Position numbers and translations under genes: made by a program. From positions 1-6,657 of the forward strand of contig SLRE01000074.1 of the NCBI GenBank assembly GCA_007131125.1: DNA of 6,657 nucleotides, in the 5' to 3' direction. A model generated the notes under the pieces. That model was not told the DNA's origin. It made no database searches and saw nothing but the letters and a program-made list of their open reading frames with translations. Position 1 is the stretch's first letter. Every line of letters starts with the position of its first letter. This DNA comes from Bacteroidales bacterium (lineage in GTDB: Bacteria; Bacteroidota; Bacteroidia; Bacteroidales; UBA7960). Below are positions 1 to 5,982 of the stretch, piece after piece.

Positions 1-157
1 AGTACCGGCCCGGTGTTTTTTTTACTACCCTGATCCGTTTCATAACCCCCTTGCCGGGTCTTCGAAGCAATCCGCCAGAAGCTCAAACATACAAAGTTTG
101 ATATTTGTTAATAATTAAGGTGTTACCATAGTTTTATAAAAGTGGGTTTTTTGCCGG

Positions 158-184
158 AAAATATTTTTTGAAAAAAAATATTTT
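158..184. repeat. Perfect 12-bp A/T inverted repeat over the -33 element
   Basis: Bases 158-169 (AAAATATTTTTT) and 173-184 (AAAAAATATTTT) are exact reverse complements, separated by GAA. The repeat contains only A and T and covers the TTTG of the promoter. It could be a regulator or nucleoid-protein site, or a cruciform-prone upstream element. In A/T-rich intergenic DNA such a palindrome can also arise by chance. It lies upstream of the inferred start site, so it would act as DNA and not as RNA. Confidence 0.5.
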
Positions 185-197
185 GGTTTTACCTTTG
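167..197 (+). promoter_or_regulatory. Bacteroidota-type promoter for the protease gene
   Basis: TTTG at 167-170 and TACCTTTG at 190-197 are separated by exactly 19 bases. This matches the known Bacteroidota primary-sigma consensus (-33 TTTG, -7 TAnnTTTG) without a mismatch. Transcription would begin near 204, leaving a leader of about 95 bases before the ATG at 299. The -33 element sits at the tip of a 12-bp A/T palindrome. The start site is inferred from the consensus only. Confidence 0.72.
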
Positions 198-220
198 GTT
201 TTAATCTGTTAAAAGAATTC

Positions 221-249
221 GAAAAAAACCGGTATTTCCCGTTTTTTTC
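221..249 (+). promoter_or_regulatory. Leader hairpin in the 5' UTR of the protease gene
   Basis: GAAAAAAAC at 221-229 pairs fully with GTTTTTTTC at 241-249. After one C-C mismatch, GG 231-232 pairs with CC 238-239 around a five-base loop (TATTT). The hairpin lies about 17 bases downstream of the predicted transcription start and 50 bases before the ATG. A run of eight or more T begins about 17 bases after the stem, too far away for a standard intrinsic terminator. A role in mRNA stability or control of translation is possible but is inference. Confidence 0.4.
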
Positions 250-298
250 CGCACTAATCCGACTGCTTTTTTTTATTAATTAATTCTGATCCTCTCAC

Positions 299-3200
299 AT
301 GGTCAAAGGCGGTTCCATAAAAATTCGGTCCCTTTGGGGTTCGCTTTTACTCTTGCTTTTGGTGGTCCCCTTGCAGGGACAGGTCCAGTATGGGGGAGTT
401 CCGGCCAGTGAGCAGTTTAAGCTGGAGCCACCGGATTCGGAGGTGATGGTTTTTGCCCCGGATCAGCAACTGCAAAAAAAAGGAGAAAAACTCAGAGCAA
501 CAGACCAACCCGGATTGCCCGAACATGCGGGTTTTTCCTTACCCGCCCAGGTTGAACCGGCAACTCACGGACAATGGGAGGTAATTGATGACAGCCTGCA
601 TCTTTGGAGGGTCATCATTCATTCGCCCGGCGCCATTGCATCCGGGATCAACTTCAGTGCCTTCGAGCTGAATAAGAATGCACGTTTGTTTGTTTACGAC
701 CCTGAAAAAACTACCCTATTGGGCGGTTTTGACCATCGTAACAACAACAGCCGGCGAAAATTTTCAACTGCCGTGGTTCCGGGAGAATTTATTGTGCTGG
801 AATACCAGGAGCCTTATTTCCCGGGTAAGGATAACTCCCCGCATCATTCACTTTTGGAAATTGAAAGCATCATCCATCTTACCGACGGGGGGAGCAGGAA
901 AGAGCAAGCTGATGGAAAAAGTGTCGGAAGCGCAGGGGACTGCCACGTCAATATCAACTGCCCTGAGGGTTTGGATTGGCAGGATCAAAAACGCGGCATT
1001 GCCCGCATGCTGCTGCGCGTTGGGAACACCTACTCATGGTGCAGCGGCTCCCTGGTTAACAACACGGCCGAAGATGGAACTCCTTATTTTTTAACCTCTG
1101 AGCATTGCGGCAGGGAAGCCGACAGCTATGACCGCCTCTTCTGGCAGTTTTATTTCAATTTTGAACAACAGGGTTGCCCCGGAGAAGGGTTTCCACCTTA
1201 TCATATGGTGTATGGTGCCGACCTGGTGGCATTAGGCCCACTTGACGGGGGATCTGATTTTCAGCTCCTGCTGCTGCAAAACCCTCCCCCGGCGTCATGG
1301 AATCCTTACTGGAACGGTTGGGACCGAACCAACAATGCCAGCCTTGAAGGTGCAGGAATTCATCACCCCAGGGGGGATGTGAAAAAAATTTCCACTTTTA
1401 ATACCGGGCTGGTAAGTGCTACCCCAACGGTTGGCGGAAAACCTATGGGCACCAATTCCACCTGGAGGGTAAGCTGGGCTGCCACCGAAAGCGGGCATGG
1501 AGTTACCGAAGGAGGTTCTTCCGGGTCTCCACTGTTCAATGATCAGGGAAAAATTATCGGTACCCTTACCGGAGGTTCTTCCAATTGCGACAATGTTTCA
1601 GGGTATGACTTCTACGGGAAATTCTGGTATCATTGGAACCGCAACGGCATTTCTGTTACCGAACGCCTGGATATTTACCTTGACCCACTGGAAACCGGGT
1701 TGGCTTCCCTGGAAGGGCTGGATCCTTTTCAGGAAGACAAACCCCCTCCGGGATTTTTGATTGCCAACAAAGAAACTCAGGACCAGGCCAGGCTTTCCTG
1801 GTACGCACCCGGTTATGCCCCAAACCCCAAAGGATGGTACAGGTATGTAAGCAATTACACCCACCTTACATGGGCAGGGCCTGAACGGGCCACCGTTTTT
1901 GGCGCCCCTGCCCTCGGATTGAATTACCCCCTAAGCCTGAAAAAAGTCGCCCACGCTTTTGTGGAACACGAAGAACACCAATGGCCCGGTAATCAGTTCC
2001 GTTTCAGGATTTATGACAGCGATGGCATGACCCTGCTGTATGAATCCGGATTACTAAATGCAGAAAGTCTCCAGGAGTACATTTATGAACTGGAGGAGCC
2101 CCTGGAGTTTTTTGTTTTTTTTTTTGTGAGCGTTCGTCCTTCCCACCCTAGCGGTTATCCTTCCTCCCTGATGAAAAGAGAAAATTTTGGCAGTGGATAT
2201 TCTTTTTTTGGCAGGTCCGGAAACTGGAACCCACACAATATGAACGATTTTGATGGCTCTTTTACGCACCTTACATCAATTTATGTTAGCCAGGAAGGTC
2301 AGAAAAACGGACAGGTGAAATTATCCAGGCTCCAGAATCTCCATCCTGCAGTTTCAAACCCCATTGGGGCCGAAAACCAAAAAGCGCTTCTAAAGGGCTA
2401 TGAAAATTCCATACCTGATGGGTACCGGCTTTACCGCAACGGCGAACCTATATTTACCACCACTGCTGAAGATGAGGCGTTTTACCTCGACCAGGTAAAT
2501 GAGGGTGGCTTTTTCCGGTATTTTGCAACTGCCCTTTACGACAGCATGGAATCCAATCCGTCCAACAATGCTTACCTGCTCATGACCGAGCCATGCCCCC
2601 TTACCATTGAACAGTGGCCTTACCTTGAATTTTTCGAAAGCTCGTTTGATGACACCTGCTGGATCACTCATGAGTTTGAAGGGGGCGGCTGGCAGCTGAA
2701 AAGTGAACAATCAACCTCCCAGGGTAACCTTCTCCCATTTGAGGGCAATTTCTTTTTTGGCATTTCCGGCGCCCAGGGGCAACCCAATGACAGCTGGCTG
2801 GTCCTACCTGAAATGGATTTTTCCAACCTGCCTGCTCCTGCCTTGCGTTTTATGTTCAGCACCCTGATCGAAAATCCGGATCATAACGGATATCTTGCCC
2901 TGATGATCAGCAAAGACGATCATTCCTTTGAAAAAATCTGGGATAACCGCCAACACCCCCTTGCAGAGGAAGGCAATACCAACCTGGACTGGGTTCCAAC
3001 CACCCTTGACCTGAAAAGATACGGAGGTGAGGAAAAAATACGGCTTGCCTTCCAATATAAAGGTAAACAGGGAGGTATTTTTGCTGTTGATCACCTGGAA
3101 ATGTTGGGTTCCGGATCCATTACCCATAACTTGTTCGTGGAAATCAGCCCGGATCATGCAGGCAGTGTTTCCGGCAAAAGGAGCTACCTCTCAGGTGAAG

Positions 3201-3625
3201 AGGTCAGCTTAACGGCATCTCCAAACATCTCCTTTAGGTTTGATGCATGGAAGAGAGACAATACCTTTTTAACCTCCGATTTGGAGTACCGGTTTATTAT
3301 GCCCGGATCCCACAAAACCCTTCAGGCAAAATTCAGTCCCATCCACGACCCAAAAGACACCCTTACTGCCAAGGTAAATGAAACAAAAGTATTTCCCAAT
3401 CCAGCCAGCAGACATCTCACCCTTCAGTTCGGGCAGGAAATGTCTATAGCCGTGATTAGCCTGATCAATATCCAGGGGCAAATCGTTTTTCAAAATGTAT
3501 TGCAGGAGGTCTCCAGTGGAGAGGAAACGGTTATTTCTGTAGGTCAACTGCCCAAAGGGGTTTATTTTCTTAAGGTAAGGGACCAAAGATTTACAGAAGT
3601 AATCAAGATCATTCTCACCGAATGA
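299..3625 (+). CDS. Secreted lysyl endopeptidase-type serine protease with T9SS C-terminal sorting domain
   Basis: This is an exported multidomain peptidase (trypsin fold, MEROPS S1) that should cleave proteins outside the cell, probably after lysine. A signal peptide occupies about 1-28 (KIR, then a leucine-rich core to VPLQG). A propeptide runs to about 210. The protease domain, about 211-475, follows Achromobacter protease I closely: triad His269 (SEHCG), Asp320 (GSDF) and Ser408 (GGSSGSP); all six cysteines (215, 221, 248, 270, 293, 430) at the places of its three disulfides; and Asp437 where that enzyme has its lysine-binding Asp. The second active-site histidine of that enzyme (its His210) is Thr424 here. 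Then follow a beta-sandwich module (about 482-668), an Fn3-like module (about 672-764), a cleaved-adhesin/choice-of-anchor-J-like module (about 771-937), an InlB-B-repeat-like module (about 943-1013) and the T9SS type A sorting domain (about 1029-1107, KVFPNPA... LPKGVYFLKV). The ATG is chosen because the signal peptide follows directly; no Shine-Dalgarno is seen. It is transcribed alone from its own promoter. An 11-T run at 2115-2125 is slip-prone. The family is sure; the exact specificity is inferred. Confidence 0.93.
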   Translation: MVKGGSIKIRSLWGSLLLLLLVVPLQGQVQYGGVPASEQFKLEPPDSEVMVFAPDQQLQKKGEKLRATDQPGLPEHAGFSLPAQVEPATHGQWEVIDDSLHLWRVIIHSPGAIASGINFSAFELNKNARLFVYDPEKTTLLGGFDHRNNNSRRKFSTAVVPGEFIVLEYQEPYFPGKDNSPHHSLLEIESIIHLTDGGSRKEQADGKSVGSAGDCHVNINCPEGLDWQDQKRGIARMLLRVGNTYSWCSGSLVNNTAEDGTPYFLTSEHCGREADSYDRLFWQFYFNFEQQGCPGEGFPPYHMVYGADLVALGPLDGGSDFQLLLLQNPPPASWNPYWNGWDRTNNASLEGAGIHHPRGDVKKISTFNTGLVSATPTVGGKPMGTNSTWRVSWAATESGHGVTEGGSSGSPLFNDQGKIIGTLTGGSSNCDNVSGYDFYGKFWYHWNRNGISVTERLDIYLDPLETGLASLEGLDPFQEDKPPPGFLIANKETQDQARLSWYAPGYAPNPKGWYRYVSNYTHLTWAGPERATVFGAPALGLNYPLSLKKVAHAFVEHEEHQWPGNQFRFRIYDSDGMTLLYESGLLNAESLQEYIYELEEPLEFFVFFFVSVRPSHPSGYPSSLMKRENFGSGYSFFGRSGNWNPHNMNDFDGSFTHLTSIYVSQEGQKNGQVKLSRLQNLHPAVSNPIGAENQKALLKGYENSIPDGYRLYRNGEPIFTTTAEDEAFYLDQVNEGGFFRYFATALYDSMESNPSNNAYLLMTEPCPLTIEQWPYLEFFESSFDDTCWITHEFEGGGWQLKSEQSTSQGNLLPFEGNFFFGISGAQGQPNDSWLVLPEMDFSNLPAPALRFMFSTLIENPDHNGYLALMISKDDHSFEKIWDNRQHPLAEEGNTNLDWVPTTLDLKRYGGEEKIRLAFQYKGKQGGIFAVDHLEMLGSGSITHNLFVEISPDHAGSVSGKRSYLSGEEVSLTASPNISFRFDAWKRDNTFLTSDLEYRFIMPGSHKTLQAKFSPIHDPKDTLTAKVNETKVFPNPASRHLTLQFGQEMSIAVISLINIQGQIVFQNVLQEVSSGEETVISVGQLPKGVYFLKVRDQRFTEVIKIILTE

Positions 3626-3780
3626 TAACCCAAAAGGCCTGCCGGCTGTCAATACCGGATATACTGCAAATTCCCTCCCCCTGTCGGATTAAAAAAAATT
3701 CATATTAAAACGCCTGTTTTATAGCGAATAACCTAAAAAGGTGATACCTTCGCCCCTCAATTTGCTTGGAAAAAACAACC

Positions 3781-3808
3781 TTGTTTTCGTTTTTTTTTTA
3801 TTACTTTG
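3781..3808 (+). promoter_or_regulatory. Probable promoter for the carboxylase gene pair
   Basis: TTG at 3781-3783 and TTACTTTG at 3801-3808 are 17 bases apart. This matches the Bacteroidota -33/-7 pattern with one mismatch in TAnnTTTG and spacing at the short end of the accepted range. It would start transcription near 3815, about 90 bases before the ATG. An alternative -7 element, TACCTTCG at 3745-3752, also has one mismatch but lacks a clear -33 partner. The region very likely contains a promoter; which element is used is uncertain. Confidence 0.4.
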
Positions 3809-3870
3809 AATGTTTTTTCGCTGTCAAAAACCGTAATGTCAGCAAAAAATACGGAAAAAATCACTTAAGG

Positions 3871-3891
3871 ATCAATTGATTTAGAAATCAA
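3871..3891. promoter_or_regulatory. Overlapping palindromes just upstream of the carboxyltransferase start
   Basis: ATCAATTGAT (3871-3880) is a perfect 10-base palindrome. It overlaps a second inverted repeat, TTGATTT-AG-AAATCAA (3876-3891), with 7-bp arms. The pair lies 13 bases before the ATG at 3905, in the predicted leader. It may be an operator for a transcription factor or a small leader structure. The A/T-rich content makes chance occurrence possible. Confidence 0.3.
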
Positions 3892-3904
3892 AACCTGGAA
3901 AAAT

Positions 3905-5452
3905 ATGTCTATCAAATTAAAGACGCTTGATCTGAAAAAACGAATGCAGAGTGCTTTACAGGGAGGGGGAGCCAAGGCCATTGAAAAACAGGTGGCCATG
4001 GGTAAAATGACGGCCCGAGAGCGCATCATCTCGCTGTTGGATCCCAACTCTTTCCACGAATATGACTTATTTGTGGAACACGCTGCAAAGGATTTTGACA
4101 TGGACAAAAAGCACCTGCCCGGTGATGGGGTAATTACCGGAACAGGCACCATTAATGGTTTTCCTGTTTGCATTTACGCCCAGGACTTTACCGTGGCCGG
4201 TGGTTCCCTTGGGCTGATGCATGCCCGCAAAATCACCAAGATCATGGACCATGCCATGAACCTGAAGATCCCCATTATAGGGATCAACGATTCAGGAGGT
4301 GCCCGTATTCAGGAGGGGGTTAATTCCCTGGCCGGTTATGGCGAGATTTTTTACCGCAACACCCGCGCCTCGGGTGTGATACCGCAAATTTCTGTTATCC
4401 TTGGCCCTTGTGCCGGGGGCGCAGTTTACTCCCCTGCCCTTACCGACTTTGTATTTGTGGTAGACAAAATTTCCAAAATGTTCATCACCGGCCCTGAGGT
4501 TATTAAATCGGTACTGGGCGAAGAGATTAGCATGGAAGAGCTGGGCGGGGCAAGGGTGCACAGCGAAATTACCGGAAATGCCCACTTTTTCTCTGAAAGT
4601 GAGACCGAATGTTTTGAAAAAATCAAGAAACTGGTAACCTACATTCCATGGAGCAACCAGAAAAAAGCAGACCCTTTTCCGAAAAAAGCGCCCAAAACCA
4701 AGCAATTCAAAATTGACAAGATCATCCCTACCGATCCCCGCGAACCTTATGATGTTCGGGATGTTATTCGCTCGATCAGTGATGACAGCGACTTTTTTGA
4801 AGTGCAGGAGATGTTTGCCGCCAATATGGTGGTTGGGTTTGGCAGGCTCAATGGTCAAACCATAGGTTTTGTCGCCAACCAGCCCATGGTGCTCGCCGGA
4901 GTGCTGGATGTGGACTCATCCGACAAAGCAGCAAGGTTTATCCGCTATTGCGACTCCTTTAATATTCCTTTGGTTACACTGGTTGACCTTCCGGGTTACC
5001 TTCCGGGCATCGACCAGGAGCATGCCGGGGTAATCCGTCATGGTGCCAAAATCCTTTATTCCTATAGCGAAGCCACCGTTCCGAAAATTACCGTGATACT
5101 GCGAAAAGCATACGGAGGCGGCTACATTGCCATGTGCTCCCGCCACCTGAGGGCCGATTTTGTATTTGCCTGGCCCACAGCCGAAATTGCAGTAATGGGA
5201 CCCGAAGGCGCTGCCAATATCATTTTCCGCCACGAGATCATGAACGCGGAAAAACCCGAAGAGGTGCGTAAGAAAAAAGTGGCAGAATACAAGAAAAAGT
5301 TTGCCAACCCTTACGTGGCAGCAGCACACGGCTATATTGATGCCGTGATTGAACCATCAGAAACCCGTCGGTTTGTAAACCATGCCCTGGAAATATCCGC
5401 CCAGAAAAAAGAAATGGTACCGGAGAAAAAACACGGAATACCACCGTTTTAA
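3905..5452 (+). CDS. pccB: Acyl-CoA carboxylase carboxyltransferase (beta) subunit, propionyl-CoA carboxylase / methylmalonyl-CoA decarboxylase alpha type
   Basis: This cytoplasmic carboxyltransferase moves the carboxyl group between carboxybiotin on the carrier protein and an acyl-CoA. In this family that is usually propionyl-CoA to methylmalonyl-CoA, linking propionate or odd-chain metabolism to succinyl-CoA. At 515 residues it has the usual family length and both crotonase-fold halves. The N-terminal half has MTARERI near 35, GGARIQEG 131-138, GPCAGGAVYSPA 167-178 (oxyanion-hole glycines) and ITGPEV 194-199. The C-terminal half has VDLPGYLPG 360-368, KAYGGGYIAM 401-410 and EIAVMGPEGAANIIF 427-441. 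Ile408 occupies the position that is Asp in strict Streptomyces PccB and Ile in the acetyl/propionyl-accepting AccB. The YIAMCS context also resembles methylmalonyl-CoA decarboxylase and the transcarboxylase 12S subunit, so direction and substrate are not settled. No Shine-Dalgarno is seen; the start fits the family N-terminus. The biotin carrier follows 128 bases later. No biotin carboxylase and no sodium-pump subunit are present in the window. The family is certain; the gene symbol is the likeliest choice. Confidence 0.92.
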   Translation: MSIKLKTLDLKKRMQSALQGGGAKAIEKQVAMGKMTARERIISLLDPNSFHEYDLFVEHAAKDFDMDKKHLPGDGVITGTGTINGFPVCIYAQDFTVAGGSLGLMHARKITKIMDHAMNLKIPIIGINDSGGARIQEGVNSLAGYGEIFYRNTRASGVIPQISVILGPCAGGAVYSPALTDFVFVVDKISKMFITGPEVIKSVLGEEISMEELGGARVHSEITGNAHFFSESETECFEKIKKLVTYIPWSNQKKADPFPKKAPKTKQFKIDKIIPTDPREPYDVRDVIRSISDDSDFFEVQEMFAANMVVGFGRLNGQTIGFVANQPMVLAGVLDVDSSDKAARFIRYCDSFNIPLVTLVDLPGYLPGIDQEHAGVIRHGAKILYSYSEATVPKITVILRKAYGGGYIAMCSRHLRADFVFAWPTAEIAVMGPEGAANIIFRHEIMNAEKPEEVRKKKVAEYKKKFANPYVAAAHGYIDAVIEPSETRRFVNHALEISAQKKEMVPEKKHGIPPF

Positions 5453-5528
5453 TCTTTTTTCAGGAGGTACGAAGTTTCTGATTTGGGAAACGGAACCTTA
5501 TCCGGCAAAGAAAAGTTAATTTTATGTT

Positions 5529-5544
5529 CCCGCGCATGGGCGGG
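5529..5544. repeat. GC-rich hairpin in the gap between the carboxylase subunits
   Basis: CCCGC (5529-5533) pairs with GCGGG (5540-5544) around a six-base loop, in an otherwise A/T-rich 128-base spacer. No T run follows (ACAGGCATC comes next), so it does not look like an intrinsic terminator. It may be an mRNA-processing or stability hairpin between co-transcribed genes, or a single copy of a dispersed REP-like palindrome. One window cannot show whether it is repeated elsewhere. Confidence 0.35.
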
Positions 5545-5580
5545 ACAGGCATCTGACCATATTAATAAAATTATCAACAG

Positions 5581-5907
5581 ATGAAAAAATCAAAAGGTGA
5601 CGATAAAAACATCAAACTGATTGTAGATGATGTGGTTTACAGCACCCAGGTCAACAAAGCATATCTGAAGCGCAAGCCGTATCAGCCATTGAACCCAAAG
5701 CAGGTTACCTCTTTTATGCCAGGAAACATACAGGAGGTTTTTGTGGAAGAAGGGGCGCAGGTTACCGAAGGGGAAAAGCTTTGCATCCTGGAAGCCATGA
5801 AAATGAAAAACATCATTATGGCCCCAATGGACGGCACTGTAAAAAAGATGAATGTGAAGGTGGGTGACAAAGTACCCAAAAATTACGTGCTGGTGGAGCT
5901 GAAATAA
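5581..5907 (+). CDS. Biotin carboxyl carrier protein of the acyl-CoA carboxylase
   Basis: This is a small cytoplasmic carrier whose biotinylated lysine shuttles CO2 from a biotin carboxylase to the carboxyltransferase encoded just upstream. The biotinyl domain covers about 43-107. It contains the family motif EAMKM at 71-75 with Lys74 as the biotin attachment site, the preceding PG turn at 47-48 (FMPGNI) and the mirrored second half APMDGTVKKMNVKVGDKVPKN. EAMKMKN instead of the commoner EAMKMEN is, from memory, a form frequent in Bacteroidota. The N-terminal 42 residues (IKLIVDDVVYSTQV and KRKPYQPLNPK) match the short beta strand and Pro-rich linker of Bacteroidota carriers. At 108 residues it is short but complete. 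The start follows an A/T-rich leader without Shine-Dalgarno. It is probably co-transcribed with the upstream gene, since no terminator with a T run or good promoter lies between them, and a strong terminator follows at 5934. It could serve other carboxylases too. Confidence 0.93.
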   Translation: MKKSKGDDKNIKLIVDDVVYSTQVNKAYLKRKPYQPLNPKQVTSFMPGNIQEVFVEEGAQVTEGEKLCILEAMKMKNIIMAPMDGTVKKMNVKVGDKVPKNYVLVELK

Positions 5908-5933
5908 CACCTTATTTATGAACCTAACCTGAT

Positions 5934-5974
5934 AAAAAGCTGCTCTTCTGACCTGGTCCGGAGGGCAGCTTTTT
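5934..5974 (+). terminator. Strong intrinsic terminator after the biotin carrier gene
   Basis: A15-bp stem pairs AAAAAGCTGCTCTTC (5934-5948) with 5960-5974, ending in AGCTTTTT; two of the pairs are G-U. A small GAC/GTC pairing lies inside the 11-base loop. The A run before and T run after the stem make it potentially bidirectional. It ends transcription of the carboxylase pair 26 bases after the carrier stop codon. It stops only 8 bases before the rdgB ATG, which is unusual. Confidence 0.75.
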
Positions 5975-5982
5975 CAATAAAT

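Larger units (their letters stand above)
1..298. other. Left-edge non-coding region upstream of the protease gene
   Basis: No convincing gene is visible here. The sequence is strongly A/T-rich from about 90 onward. It carries the promoter and two hairpins listed separately. All three plus-strand frames close by base 118; the longest, frame 2, gives 38 codons from the edge and ends at TAA 116-118, so the tail of an upstream gene cannot be excluded. On the minus strand, an ATG at 43-41 opens a frame (MKRIRVVKKTPGRY) running off the left edge. It has a G-rich stretch just upstream and a TATGTTTG element (plus-strand 84-91) about 40 bases upstream. This could be the start of a divergent gene, but fourteen codons are too few to judge. 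No tRNA-like or riboswitch-like structure was recognised. Confidence 0.5.
3626..3904. other. Intergenic gap between protease and carboxylase genes
   Basis: No coding sequence is supported. Just after the protease stop there are only weak inverted repeats (GCCGGC, and CCGG pairing with CCGG over a nine-base loop) and no T run, so no clear terminator for the protease gene was found. The rest is A/T-rich and holds candidate promoter elements and a palindrome, which are listed separately. Confidence 0.6.

Noticed and set aside
1..43. Possible divergent gene start on the minus strand at the left edge
   Set aside because: Only 14 codons are visible. The TATGTTTG element at 84-91 lacks a -33 partner at the right spacing. 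It is mentioned in the left-edge entry but not called as a gene.
1511..1582. GGAGGTTCTTCC occurs twice, exactly 60 bases apart (1511-1522 and 1571-1582)
   Set aside because: Both copies encode a GGSS motif at conserved places of the protease fold (around catalytic Ser408 and at 425-428). The match follows from protein sequence and codon choice, not from a DNA repeat.
4292..4858. Long minus-strand open frame of 188 codons inside the carboxyltransferase gene
   Set aside because: It lies wholly opposite conserved carboxyltransferase motifs and gives no recognisable domain. It is a shadow of the real coding strand.
5524..5556. Ten-codon ATG frame in the same spacer
   Set aside because: It is too short, lies over the hairpin and has no supporting context.
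5453..5584. Small open frame in the carboxylase spacer, with an AGGAGG-like site at 5462-5467, a TTG at 5483 and a stop overlapping the carrier ATG
   Set aside because: It is simply the frame of the upstream gene continued past its TAA. It has no ATG start, a GC-rich palindrome runs through it, and the peptide is not protein-like. Strong Shine-Dalgarno use is also not typical of these genes.
5590..5910. Minus-strand open frame of 106 codons opposite the biotin carrier gene
   Set aside because: The plus strand has an unmistakable biotinyl domain. The minus product is His/Phe-rich without family resemblance.
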